Below, piece after piece: positions 8,291 to 16,010 of a stretch of DNA of 28,883 nt. The stretch's first letter is position 1, and every line of letters begins with the position of its first letter. The position numbers and the translations under genes were made by a program. Origin of the DNA: JBCCGI01 sp039029355 (lineage in GTDB: Bacteria > Planctomycetota > UBA1135 > GCA-002686595). The DNA is taken from positions 1 to 28,883 of the forward strand of contig JBCCGI010000092.1 in NCBI GenBank assembly GCA_039029355.1, read 5' to 3'. The notes under the pieces were generated by a model. That model did not search any database, was not told the DNA's origin, and saw only the letters and a list, made by a program, of their open reading frames with translations.

Positions 8291-9097
8291 CTAGGACATG
8301 TACGCGCCGTTGTTCATGTCGAGCCCCTGCCCGGTGACCCCGCGCGCGTCGCGCGAGAGCAGCCAGGAGACCAGACCCGCGACGTCCTCGGGCTTGCCCA
8401 TGCGCCCCATCGGCACGTCGGACATGGCCATCGCGAAGGCCTCGTCGCGGGAAACCCCGAGCCCCTGAGCCATGCCGTCGATGCCCTCCCAGGCCATCTC
8501 GGTGTCGACCCACCCGGGGCACACCGCGTTCACCTGCACCCCGCCCGGCGCCAGCTCGGCGGCCAGGGCACGGCTCAGGCCGAGGAGCGCGGCCTTCGAC
8601 GCGCAGTAGCCGCTGTAGCCGGGGACGCCGATGCGCGCGAGGATCGAGGAGACGGCCACAAGGTGGCGCTCGTCCGGCCCCTCCGCCAGGTGGCGCTCGG
8701 CCGCGCGCATGCAGAAATAAGTGCCGTTCAGGTTGGTCGCGACCAGATCGTCGAAGCGGTCGTCGGCGGCGCGCTCGCCGCTGGCGGGCCCGTTCGGGCC
8801 GCCCACCCCGCTGTTCGCGACCAGCGCCCAAACCGGGCCGAGCTCCTTCGCCGCCGCCGCGAAGCCGCGATCGACCTTCTGTCTGTCGCGCACGTCGACC
8901 GATCGAACGAAGGTCGCTTCGGCGCCGGCCTCCTCGGCCAACGCCGCGGTCTCGGCGAGCGGCTTGCGGCGACGCGCCAGGAGCGCCAGCCGCGCGCCGC
9001 GCTCCGCGAGCCGCAGCGCGATGGCTCGACCGATGCCGGTTCCGGCTCCGGTGACGACGACGTGGCGGCCGCGCAGGTCCTTCTTGGCTCTCGGCAT
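8291..9097 (-). CDS. SDR-family NAD(P)-dependent oxidoreductase (FabG-like)
   Basis: 268 aa. Classical short-chain dehydrogenase/reductase: cofactor loop TGAGTGIG (16-23), catalytic Ser in AVSS (148-151), Tyr164 and Lys168 in YCASK, the N-terminal-domain Asn in TNLNGTYF, PGWVDTEM (194-201) and the end GVTGQGLDMNNGAYMS. The usual NAG motif reads NSG at 95-97. The exact substrate is unknown; the sequence resembles 3-ketoacyl-ACP reductase and related alcohol dehydrogenases. The ATG at 9097 is chosen because the family motif starts nine residues in; an extension reaching 9556 is unlike the family. A 73-nt gap separates it from the downstream glycosyltransferase gene on the same strand. Confidence 0.92.
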   Translation of the reverse strand: MPRAKKDLRGRHVVVTGAGTGIGRAIALRLAERGARLALLARRRKPLAETAALAEEAGAEATFVRSVDVRDRQKVDRGFAAAAKELGPVWALVANSGVGGPNGPASGERAADDRFDDLVATNLNGTYFCMRAAERHLAEGPDERHLVAVSSILARIGVPGYSGYCASKAALLGLSRALAAELAPGGVQVNAVCPGWVDTEMAWEGIDGMAQGLGVSRDEAFAMAMSDVPMGRMGKPEDVAGLVSWLLSRDARGVTGQGLDMNNGAYMS

Positions 9098-9140
9098 GCG
9101 GGAGATTCTGACCTTCCGCGAGGAGCGACGACCACCGCGA

Positions 9141-9160
9141 GAACCGGAAACTTGGGGTTC
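9141..9160. promoter_or_regulatory. Operator-like inverted repeat between SDR and pseudopilin genes
   Basis: GAACC and GGTTC arms separated by exactly 10 bp in the 142-bp divergent region. The spacing of about 1.5 helical turns between half-site centres would suit a dimeric repressor, but 5-bp arms can occur by chance. Confidence 0.2.
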
Positions 9161-9239
9161 CGTCAAGATCCGCGCATGAGCGCTCCGACAGACCTCCACG
9201 GTTGAAGCCCGGCTGGGAGGCCGGGAGAGGGAAGAACTT

Positions 9240-9797
9240 ATGGGAAAGAGACCTTCGGTCCTGAAAAGGGGCAGGGGGCGCTGCGGCGGGTTCACCATGA
9301 TCGAACTCGCCATCGCCATGTCGATCCTGATGATCGGCTTGGTGAGCGCCGCCTCCGCGACGATGCGCATGCACCACCTGCGGAAGCAGAACCGTGAGCG
9401 GATCGTGGCGCAGAACGCGGCGCGTTCGATCGCCGAGCGCATCCACGCCCAGTCGTATCGCTTCAGCGAATCGCCGGCCACGTGGTCGGAGGAGCTGCTC
9501 GACGTCTTCTCGCCGGGCGGGACCTTCGGAGACACCTTCGACGCCTCGATCCTCAATTCCCCGAGCGAGGATCAGGAGCTTCCCGGCCAGATCATCTTCG
9601 TGACCGACGAGCGGCTCACGGACGCCGACCTCGGCATCGAGCTGGGCATGCCCCGCGACCTCAACGGCGACGGCGACGCGAACGACGCAGACGTAACCAA
9701 CGACGCCCGGCTCCTACCGGTCGTCATCCGCATCACCTGGCGGGGTCAGGCCGGTATCCAGCAACTGACCCACGGCTTCTTCACGATGGGATACTGA
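9240..9797 (+). CDS. Type II/IV pseudopilin, GspI/PilV-like
   Basis: 185 aa, ATG at 9240 with GAGAGGGAAG upstream. It has a basic leader ending in GG, then FTMIELAIAMSILMIGLVSA, a class III prepilin signal: prepilin peptidase would cut G|F and methylate Phe, and Glu sits at +5. The mature protein keeps one N-terminal helix for pilus packing and a small globular domain. Residues 140-151 form a D-x-N-x-D-G-D-x-N-x-x-D loop, a perfect EF-hand/dockerin-type calcium site, a known theme in T2SS pseudopilins. It is the first of three pilin-like genes; its stop overlaps the next start by one base. By size and order it best fits the GspI position. No secretin, ATPase or peptidase gene is in the window. 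Confidence 0.85.
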   Translation: MGKRPSVLKRGRGRCGGFTMIELAIAMSILMIGLVSAASATMRMHHLRKQNRERIVAQNAARSIAERIHAQSYRFSESPATWSEELLDVFSPGGTFGDTFDASILNSPSEDQELPGQIIFVTDERLTDADLGIELGMPRDLNGDGDANDADVTNDARLLPVVIRITWRGQAGIQQLTHGFFTMGY

Positions 9798-10846
9798 TGA
9801 AGACTCAGCGATTGCTCCGCGTGTCCCCCACGGCAGGCTATTCGCTTCTCGAGGTCCTCCTAGCGTCGACGCTGTTCGTCGTCGTCTTCATGGCTTCGAT
9901 CACCTTGATCGAGCACGACCGGCGTCTGTCGCGTAGCGCGCTCCACATCTCGCGCGTCGAGCTCATGGCTCAGAACATGCTGTTCGAGCTCGAGCAGGAG
10001 GTCGCGAACGCCTTCGGCGAGAACCCCGTCGCCGTCGCGCCGCTCGGCCTCGCCGCCAGCGCCGAGACGCTGCAGCTCGACTCGACCCTGGGCTTCCCGC
10101 CGCAGGGCTCGCTCGTCATCGACCGCGGCAACGACGACGAGGAGCGCGTCTCCTACAACGGCCTGGAGGCGACGCAGGTCCTCCTCGCCAACCTGACGCG
10201 CGGCCAGCAGTGCAGCGTCGACGTCGCCCACGACGTGCAGGCCGAGGTCATCTGGGCCGGTCTCGCCGAGCCGCTCGAGCAGCAGGATCCGGCGCCGGAC
10301 CCCGACGACTACGACGGCATCTCGATGGAGGCCGGCGGCCCGGTCTACTTCCGCGGCGACGGCACGGGCTTCAGCTACCGCGTGCCGGTCGACCCCGGAG
10401 GCGGGCTGGACTTCCTCGACGGAGACGAGCTCCAGTGGGGCGCTGAAGTGCCCGGCGTGGGCCCGACGCTCGACGGCTGGAACGCGGTCTACTTCCGCGC
10501 TCGCGAGCAGTTCAGCGAGATCATCCACGGCGACGACATCAACGGCGATGGCGACACCGACGACATCTTCGACATCGGGCAGATCCGGAAGGTGACCTGG
10601 GACACCTCCGACCCGAACGTCGCGCCCCGCGACATCGGCCTCGGCCCGACGAACGTCATCCAGGAGCGCTGCAACCACGGCGGCGACCTCGACAACGACC
10701 AGTTCGACGACCCGATCTTCCTTTGGGACCGGTCGTCGAACGAGCTCCATGTGCGGCTCTTCCTCCTCGGGACGTCGATTGCCAACGTCCCGATCTTGCG
10801 GCAGATGGAGTCGGTCATGTTCCTACGGAACGAGCCGGAGCTTTAG
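9797..10846 (+). CDS. Pseudopilin, GspJ/PilW-like
   Basis: 349 aa. The N terminus MKTQRLLRVSPTAGYSLLEV gives a prepilin cleavage site G|Y with Glu at +5, then a hydrophobic helix (LLASTLFVVVFMASITLI). The remaining 300 residues are an acidic, beta-rich, probably extracytoplasmic domain. Residues 247-259 (DINGDGDTDDIFD) form another calcium-type acidic loop, one residue off the ideal 12-residue spacing. The start codon shares a base with the preceding stop (TGATG), so the gene is translationally coupled. Longer than typical GspJ (about 200 aa), nearer to PilW. The C terminus IANVPILRQMESVMFLRNEPEL is typical of nothing I recognise. Confidence 0.82.
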   Translation: MKTQRLLRVSPTAGYSLLEVLLASTLFVVVFMASITLIEHDRRLSRSALHISRVELMAQNMLFELEQEVANAFGENPVAVAPLGLAASAETLQLDSTLGFPPQGSLVIDRGNDDEERVSYNGLEATQVLLANLTRGQQCSVDVAHDVQAEVIWAGLAEPLEQQDPAPDPDDYDGISMEAGGPVYFRGDGTGFSYRVPVDPGGGLDFLDGDELQWGAEVPGVGPTLDGWNAVYFRAREQFSEIIHGDDINGDGDTDDIFDIGQIRKVTWDTSDPNVAPRDIGLGPTNVIQERCNHGGDLDNDQFDDPIFLWDRSSNELHVRLFLLGTSIANVPILRQMESVMFLRNEPEL

Positions 10847-10856
10847 GGAAGCATTC

Positions 10857-10876
10857 GCGCCCGCCAAGGCGGGCGC
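10857..10876 (+). repeat. Hairpin between the second and third pilin-like genes
   Basis: Perfect arms GCGCCCGCC / GGCGGGCGC with a 2-nt centre (effectively a 7-bp stem and 6-nt loop). It lies 11 nt past a stop and 26 nt before the next start, with no T-run. It may set different expression levels of the minor pilins by mRNA processing or partial termination. Confidence 0.4.
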
Positions 10877-10902
10877 AACCAGGGAGAAAAGGACAGGGAA
10901 CC

Positions 10903-13308
10903 ATGATCCAAGGGAAGGCACGGAGACAGTCGCAGGAGCGACGCGGGGTCGCGATGATCCCCACGCTCCTGGCGGTCTCCGGGATGGGCATCTTCGCGCT
11001 CGCCCTCTTGACGTCGGTGTTGAGCACCAAGCGCTCGGCCAACCACATGGCGGACGACTACCGGCTGGCCAGCTCGGTGGAAAGCGTCGCCATGCTGGGC
11101 ACCGAGGCGCTGTGGTCCGGCTATCTGGCCGACCCGGCCCAGGCCGGCGTCGCGGGCTCGATCGACACGTTTCGCACGTATCTGAACTCGCTCGGCATCG
11201 CCGACAGCGGGCCGGGCGGCGCACCGGGACCGGAGGAGGGCTTCAGCCTGCTTCCGCTCGTCGGCCTGCCGGTGGACGACGGCGAGTCGCTCTTTCAGGC
11301 CGTCACCATCGATGCGCTGCAGATCGTGCGCCGCGACGACGGCGATGCGACGCAGCTCTATCTGACGGTCTCGGCGTCGACCAACCGCGGCAAGGGACTG
11401 GTGAACCCCGTCCTCAACCGCGCGGTGCAGCAGGTCTACACCGTCGAGCCCGAGGACTTCGACGGCTTTGACTTCGCGGTGCTGGCGAACAACGTCAACT
11501 GCATCTTCTGCCACACGAACATCGACTCGGTCGAGCGCTTCTACAACGCGGATTCGGACTCTTACGACTCCTTCGACCGCGTGCGCGTCGGCGCGCTCGA
11601 GACCGTGATGCTGCGCCACATGTCGGGCGCGGCGGGCCCGATCTCGGACTTCGACTCCGACTCGTTCATCGCCGGCACGCTCTACGTGCGCGGCGACGTG
11701 ACCGATCAGGACGGGCACCCGCTGGGCAGCTTCTCCGACCTCGCCTTCCAGGGCTACGACTTCGACACGACCAACGGCAAGCTGATCGAGGACGCCTTCG
11801 GCGAGCTCGTCACCACGCCGTTCTCGCCCGCCGGCAGCCCGCCGGCGCCGATGGAGAACCTGTACCTCGACTATCCCGAGGTCTACGCGGACATGGTGGA
11901 CGGCGCGATGCCCACGAGCTTCCCCTCCCCCATCCCGGACGACGGCGGCATCGACCCGATGACCGGGCTGCCAGACCCCGCGGCGAAGGGCAACAAGCTC
12001 GTCGACGACCTGGAGTTCGACCTCGTCTCGGAGACCGCCGAGGGCGCGATCACGGCCGGAATCATCGGGCTTGTACCCGACGGCGAGAAGATCGACGACG
12101 TCGCCGAGTACGCGGCGGCGGTCTTCGTCGGCAACCAGGACAGCGTCCAGCAAACCGTCGGGGGCAACCTGATCCTGACCGGCACCGAGGACAACCCGAT
12201 CACCATCGACGGCACCGTCGCGATCGACGGTGACCTCATCATCAACGGCTACATCAAGGGCGAGGGCAACCTGGTCGTGCGCGGCAACATCTACGTGCCG
12301 ACGGACCTCCAGTACCTCGACGGCAGCGCCTACCTCGAGTCCGACCCCGAGGGCAGCCCGTCCGGGCCGCGTACCTTCGGCGTCGCGCAGGACGGCACCA
12401 AGAACGCCGTCGGCCTGGCCGCGGGAGGCAACGTGCTGATCGGCGACTACCTCTCGCCGTCGCGCCTCCAGCCGGACCTGAGCAAGGTCGACCCCGAGAA
12501 GTACGACATCGTCTCCGGCGACGAGACGGACGACTGGAACTTCGCCCTGGCCGAGATGTCGCTCTTCAACCGCGCCGAGTGGGCCAAGACGCAGGAGTAC
12601 CTGCCGAACGCCGCCGGCGAGGCCGACGACGCCGACGACCCGGTGCTGCTGAACCCGATGACCGGCTACCCGGTCACCTGGGTGCCGAACCCGGACTACG
12701 AGCCGAACTACGTCCCGCGCTACTACCACTTCGGCGAGGGCGACACGGTTCCGATCTACAACCGCGGCAACATCTACTTCGACGAGCTCACCGGCACCTG
12801 GGTCGGCGACGCCGAGGTCCCGGTCTACTGGGACACCTCACTGCTGACGCTCGCGGACCCGGACGACCCGAGCGATCCGGTGCTCTTCCCGGTCGGCGAT
12901 CCCGCCGCGGTGCTCAAGCAGGTGACCCCGACGGACGCCTGGATCCCGGACGACCTGTACAAGGTCTCGATCGAGTACTTCGAGGACACCCGCCCCTTCG
13001 GCGAGCCGATGGCGGTCGACGGGCTGGTCTACACCAACAACTCGATCTTCGGCATCGTGAGCCGCATCACGCCGATGCTCGGGCGGATGACCGTGAACGG
13101 CTCGCTCGTCGCATCCGACCTGGGGCTGCTCGTGCCCGGCTACGAGGACCCCTTCGGCCTCTCGGGCAACACGAGCCCGCTCTCGGACTTCGCGATCGGC
13201 CTCCAGCTGAACTACGACCAGCGCGTCAAGGAGATGCTGAACGTGAAGAACCCGCTGCAGGTGCAGCTGAAGCGCACGCTGTGGAACCCGACCGCGAACC
13301 TGCTCTAG
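10903..13308 (+). CDS. Large GspK/PilX-like pseudopilin with a lone CXXCH (haem-type) motif and bactofilin-like repeats
   Basis: 801 aa, ATG at 10903 after AAAAGGACAGGG. N terminus: a basic leader, then RRGVAMIPTLLAVSGMGIF and a hydrophobic helix to about residue 40, like PilX/GspK; the usual Glu at +5 is absent (Pro), as is normal for GspK tip subunits. Residues 200-204 are CIFCH, a c-type haem-attachment motif, and those two are the only cysteines in the protein. His239-Met240 could supply a distal ligand. Residues about 419-466 (GGNLILTG, IDGTVAIDGDLIINGYIKG, GNLVVRGNIYVP) are short right-handed-helix-like beta repeats resembling bactofilins, with more such strands near 500 and 700-750. 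It follows GspI- and GspJ-like genes, so it is probably the pilus or pseudopilus tip. Whether haem is bound is unproven. Confidence 0.83.
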   Translation: MIQGKARRQSQERRGVAMIPTLLAVSGMGIFALALLTSVLSTKRSANHMADDYRLASSVESVAMLGTEALWSGYLADPAQAGVAGSIDTFRTYLNSLGIADSGPGGAPGPEEGFSLLPLVGLPVDDGESLFQAVTIDALQIVRRDDGDATQLYLTVSASTNRGKGLVNPVLNRAVQQVYTVEPEDFDGFDFAVLANNVNCIFCHTNIDSVERFYNADSDSYDSFDRVRVGALETVMLRHMSGAAGPISDFDSDSFIAGTLYVRGDVTDQDGHPLGSFSDLAFQGYDFDTTNGKLIEDAFGELVTTPFSPAGSPPAPMENLYLDYPEVYADMVDGAMPTSFPSPIPDDGGIDPMTGLPDPAAKGNKLVDDLEFDLVSETAEGAITAGIIGLVPDGEKIDDVAEYAAAVFVGNQDSVQQTVGGNLILTGTEDNPITIDGTVAIDGDLIINGYIKGEGNLVVRGNIYVPTDLQYLDGSAYLESDPEGSPSGPRTFGVAQDGTKNAVGLAAGGNVLIGDYLSPSRLQPDLSKVDPEKYDIVSGDETDDWNFALAEMSLFNRAEWAKTQEYLPNAAGEADDADDPVLLNPMTGYPVTWVPNPDYEPNYVPRYYHFGEGDTVPIYNRGNIYFDELTGTWVGDAEVPVYWDTSLLTLADPDDPSDPVLFPVGDPAAVLKQVTPTDAWIPDDLYKVSIEYFEDTRPFGEPMAVDGLVYTNNSIFGIVSRITPMLGRMTVNGSLVASDLGLLVPGYEDPFGLSGNTSPLSDFAIGLQLNYDQRVKEMLNVKNPLQVQLKRTLWNPTANLL

Positions 13309-13333
13309 GACCGCGGAAGATCTGGGTACGAAA

Positions 13334-13366
13334 GAAGGCCGGCGGAGCGCTGCTCCGCCGGCCTTC
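13334..13366. terminator. Bidirectional intrinsic terminator between the pseudopilin operon and trxB
   Basis: A perfect 15-bp inverted repeat (arms 13334-13348 and 13352-13366) with a 3-nt loop, placed between two convergent genes. It is followed by TGTTT on the plus strand and TTTCG directly on the minus strand. It would end both transcripts. Confidence 0.8.
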
Positions 13367-13374
13367 GCCTGTTT

Positions 13375-14313
13375 CTAGCCGTGCTGCGCTTCGAGCCAGC
13401 GCTCGGCGTCGATCGCCGCCATGCAGCCCATGCCCGCGGCGGTGATCGCCTGGCGGTACTTCTTGTCGCTGATGTCGCCGGCCGCGAAGACGCCCTCGAC
13501 CGAGGTGTACGTGCCGTTCTGCACCAAGATGTAGCCCGAGTCGTCGAGGTCGAGCTTGTCCTGGAAGAGCTCGGAGTTCGGCACGTGGCCGATGGCGACG
13601 AACATGCCCTCGCAGGCGAGCTCGGACGTCTCGCCGTTCTCGGAGTCCTTCAGCACGACGCCGCGGATCTTCTCGTCGTCACCGACGAGGATGTCCTCGA
13701 CCGTCTTGGGCGTGAGGAGCTCGATCTTGGGGTTCTTGGCCACGCGCTCGAACATGATCTTCGAGGCGCGGAACTCGCTGCGGCGGTGGATCACGGTCAC
13801 CTTGGAGGCGTAGCGCGTCAGGTAGCCTGCCTCCTCCATGGCGGTGTCGCCGCCGCCGACGACGATCAGCTCCTTGTCCGGGAAGAACGCGCCGTCGCAG
13901 GTGGCGCAGGCGGACACGCCGCCGCCGCTCGCCATCAGCTTCGACTCGCGCTCGAGGCCCAGAAGGCGCGCGCTGGCGCCGGTGCACACGATCACGGACT
14001 TGGCCTGGAACGTGTCGAACTCGGTCTTGATCGTGAACGGGCGCTGCGAGAAGTCGACCTCGGTGACGCGGCCGAACTGGATCTCGGTGCCGAAGCGCTC
14101 CGCCTGGGTGCGGAAGTCCTCCATCATCTTCGGACCGAGCACGCCCTCGGGATAGCCCGGGTAGTTCTCGACGTCGCTCGTGATGGTGAGCTGACCGCCC
14201 GGCTGCATCCCTTCGATGACCAGGGGGTTGAGGTTGGCGCGCGCCGTGTACAGCGCTGCGGTGTAGCCGGCGGGGCCGGAGCCGATGATGATGACGTCGC
14301 GAACTTCGCTCAT
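13375..14313 (-). CDS. trxB: Thioredoxin reductase (NADPH)
   Basis: 312 aa, the usual size of the low-Mr enzyme. It passes electrons from NADPH through FAD to a redox disulfide and on to thioredoxin in the cytoplasm. FAD-binding GSGPAG is at 11-16, the redox-active CATC at 136-139 (SACATCDGAFFPDKE), the NADPH-binding GGGDTAMEE at 153-161, HRRSEFRAS nearby, and the C-terminal FAD motif GVFAAGDISDKKYRQAITAAGMG. Start: ATG at 14313 with GAAGGT upstream; an extension to 14373 lacks family similarity. No thioredoxin gene is in the window. It stands alone between a terminator and a divergent promoter region. Confidence 0.97.
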   Translation of the reverse strand: MSEVRDVIIIGSGPAGYTAALYTARANLNPLVIEGMQPGGQLTITSDVENYPGYPEGVLGPKMMEDFRTQAERFGTEIQFGRVTEVDFSQRPFTIKTEFDTFQAKSVIVCTGASARLLGLERESKLMASGGGVSACATCDGAFFPDKELIVVGGGDTAMEEAGYLTRYASKVTVIHRRSEFRASKIMFERVAKNPKIELLTPKTVEDILVGDDEKIRGVVLKDSENGETSELACEGMFVAIGHVPNSELFQDKLDLDDSGYILVQNGTYTSVEGVFAAGDISDKKYRQAITAAGMGCMAAIDAERWLEAQHG

Positions 14314-14345
14314 GGGACCTTCGTGCGGCGGGAATTCGGGGCAGC

Positions 14346-14373
14346 AGTCTAGGATTCCGGGGAGGGCGTACAA
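14346..14373 (-). promoter_or_regulatory. Candidate trxB promoter
   Basis: On the minus strand TTGTAC (14373-14368), a 16-nt spacer, then TAGACT (14351-14346). It would start RNA near 14339, giving a short leader that holds the GAAGGT ribosome site. The -35 match is partial. Confidence 0.3.
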
Positions 14374-14383
14374 CCCCAGGACC

Positions 14384-14389
14384 TACAAT
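14384..14389 (+). promoter_or_regulatory. TACAAT -10-like hexamer at the phosphatase start
   Basis: TACAAT overlaps the ATG at 14388 and lies exactly 7 nt before an in-frame GTG at 14397. If used as a -10 box it would give a leaderless mRNA starting at or near that GTG. There is no good -35 box. The same TACAAT-N7-start layout occurs at 18543. Confidence 0.3.
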
Positions 14390-15431
14390 GCCGCCCGTGG
14401 ACGGGTCCTGGAGCACGTGGAGAGCCCCGCTCGAGGCGCTCTGCGACGATATACGCGCCGCCACGCTGAATGCGACCCGCGAGGCGCGCGCGGCCGGAAC
14501 GGCCGAGCGCCTGGCTCGGCCGGCTGCGGTCGGAGCCGGTGACGTCACCTTCGGGCTCGACGAGCCCAGCGAGCACTGCATCGACCGCTGGCTCGCCGCC
14601 CGCGCCGCCGAAGGGCCGTTGTCGGTCCTGACCGAGGACCGCGGCTGGCGCCACCAGGGCCCCGCGGCGGGAGGCGGCGTGCGCGAGCTCGACACCTTCG
14701 CCCACGGCGGCCCCCGGATCGCCTTCGACCCCATCGACGGCACGCGCAACCTGATGGCCGAGCTGCGCTCCGCCTGGACCGTGGTCAGCTTCGCGCCCCC
14801 CGGCGACGGCGCGCCGCGCCAGCGCGACGTCTCGGCCGGGATCGTCGCCGAGCTCCCCACCCGGCTCGCCGCAATCTACCGCGTCTTCCACGCCGAGCGC
14901 GGCGGCCCCTGCGCCTACGCCGAGCGCTCCCTCGCCACCGGCGAGGCGCAGCTGGAGAACGAGCTCACCGCCGACGACGACGACCGGCCCGACCACGGCT
15001 ACCTGCCGTTTTTCCGCTACCGGCCGGAGCACCGCCCCGCCCTCGCGCGCCTCGAGGCCGCCTTCTTCGAGCGCCTGGAGCGCCACGAGGACGCCGACCT
15101 GCGCAGCGTCTACGACGACCAGTACATCTCGAACGCCGGCCAGCTCGCGCTCCTGTCGCTCGGCACCTACCGCGCCGTCTTCGACGCGCGCGCGCTCGTC
15201 GCCCAGCGGCTGGGCGAGCCGACCGTGACCTCGAAGCCCTACGACGTCGCCGGCGCCATCGTGTGCGCCCAGGCGGCCGGCGCGGTCGTGCTGGGAGCCG
15301 ACGGCGGCGAGCTCGACTTCCCGATCGACACCGAGACGCCGGTGCACTTCTCCGGCTACGCGAACGAGGCCACGCGGCGGCGGCTGGAGCCGCACTGGAT
15401 GGCCGTGCTCGAGCGGCCGATCGAGCGCTAG
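14388..15431 (+). CDS. Inositol monophosphatase-family phosphatase
   Basis: 347 aa. Metal-dependent (Mg, Li-sensitive family) sugar/nucleotide phosphatase fold. Glu83 in LSVLTED matches the first metal ligand motif, DPIDGT (114-119) is the family hallmark, and SKPYDVAGA with Asp286 matches the C-terminal W-D-x-A-A-G motif. Members hydrolyse inositol-1-phosphate, fructose-1,6-bisphosphate or 3'-phosphoadenosine 5'-phosphate; the sequence does not decide which. It is longer than typical (about 260 aa) because of inserts around 185-215. Start: ATG at 14388 has AGGA 6 nt upstream; GTG at 14397 is the alternative if transcription begins at the TACAAT box. It converges on the molybdopterin gene, the two TAG stops sharing one CTAG. 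Confidence 0.88.
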   Translation: MPPVDGSWSTWRAPLEALCDDIRAATLNATREARAAGTAERLARPAAVGAGDVTFGLDEPSEHCIDRWLAARAAEGPLSVLTEDRGWRHQGPAAGGGVRELDTFAHGGPRIAFDPIDGTRNLMAELRSAWTVVSFAPPGDGAPRQRDVSAGIVAELPTRLAAIYRVFHAERGGPCAYAERSLATGEAQLENELTADDDDRPDHGYLPFFRYRPEHRPALARLEAAFFERLERHEDADLRSVYDDQYISNAGQLALLSLGTYRAVFDARALVAQRLGEPTVTSKPYDVAGAIVCAQAAGAVVLGADGGELDFPIDTETPVHFSGYANEATRRRLEPHWMAVLERPIER

Positions 15432-16000
15432 ACGAGCCGCTCTTCGCGCCAGGGATCGGCGCCGTTGTGGTAGCCGCGGACCTCCCAGTAGCCCAGCCGC
15501 TCGGCCTCGAGGAGCTCGATCTCGCGCAGCCACTTGCACGACTTCCAGCCGTACAGGCTCGGCACGACCGCGCGCAGCGGTCCGCCGTGCTCGGGAGGAA
15601 GCGCGTCGCCGGCCTCGCGGTCGGCCAGGAGCGCCTCGTCGTCGAGCGCGTGCGCCAGCGGCACGGTCGTGTCGTAGAAGCCGCCGTCGGCGAAGCGCAC
15701 GAAGAGCGCACCTGCCTGCACGCCGGCGCGCGCCAGCACCGCCCGCAGCGCGACGCCCTCCCACAGGACGTCCAGGCGCGACCAGCCGGTCACGCAGTGG
15801 AAGTCGGCGCGGCGCGACGTGCGCTCGAAGGCCCGCAGCTCGCCCCAGGAGAGCTCCAGCTCGCGCTCGACCGCCCCGTGCACGCGCAGGCTCCAGCGGC
15901 CGACCTCGAACGCCGGCACCTCGCCCACGTGCACGACCGGCCAGGCCGGCGTCGCGCCCTGGCCGGGCGGAACCCGGGGATCGCTGGGAGGCTCGCCCAT
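15428..16000 (-). CDS. Molybdopterin-dependent oxidoreductase (sulfite-oxidase-fold, YuiH-like)
   Basis: 190 aa, a single Mo-pterin-binding domain of the sulfite oxidase family. Cys69 in ADFHCVTGWS is the expected Mo ligand, followed by the conserved HGGPLRAVVPSLYGWKSCKW segment (138-157) and the end YHNGADPW. There is no signal peptide or TAT motif, no haem domain and no dimerisation domain, so it looks like a minimal cytoplasmic member; the natural substrate of such short forms is not settled. It begins 10 nt after the ABC permease stop and is probably in that operon. Its stop overlaps the convergent phosphatase stop. Confidence 0.9.
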   Translation of the reverse strand: MGEPPSDPRVPPGQGATPAWPVVHVGEVPAFEVGRWSLRVHGAVERELELSWGELRAFERTSRRADFHCVTGWSRLDVLWEGVALRAVLARAGVQAGALFVRFADGGFYDTTVPLAHALDDEALLADREAGDALPPEHGGPLRAVVPSLYGWKSCKWLREIELLEAERLGYWEVRGYHNGADPWREERLV

Positions 16001-16010
16001 CGCCAGCAGC

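Noticed and set aside
9150..9180. ECF-type promoter for the SDR gene (GGAACC on the minus strand)
   Set aside because: No convincing -10 partner at the required distance, so the match to GGAAC is likely chance.
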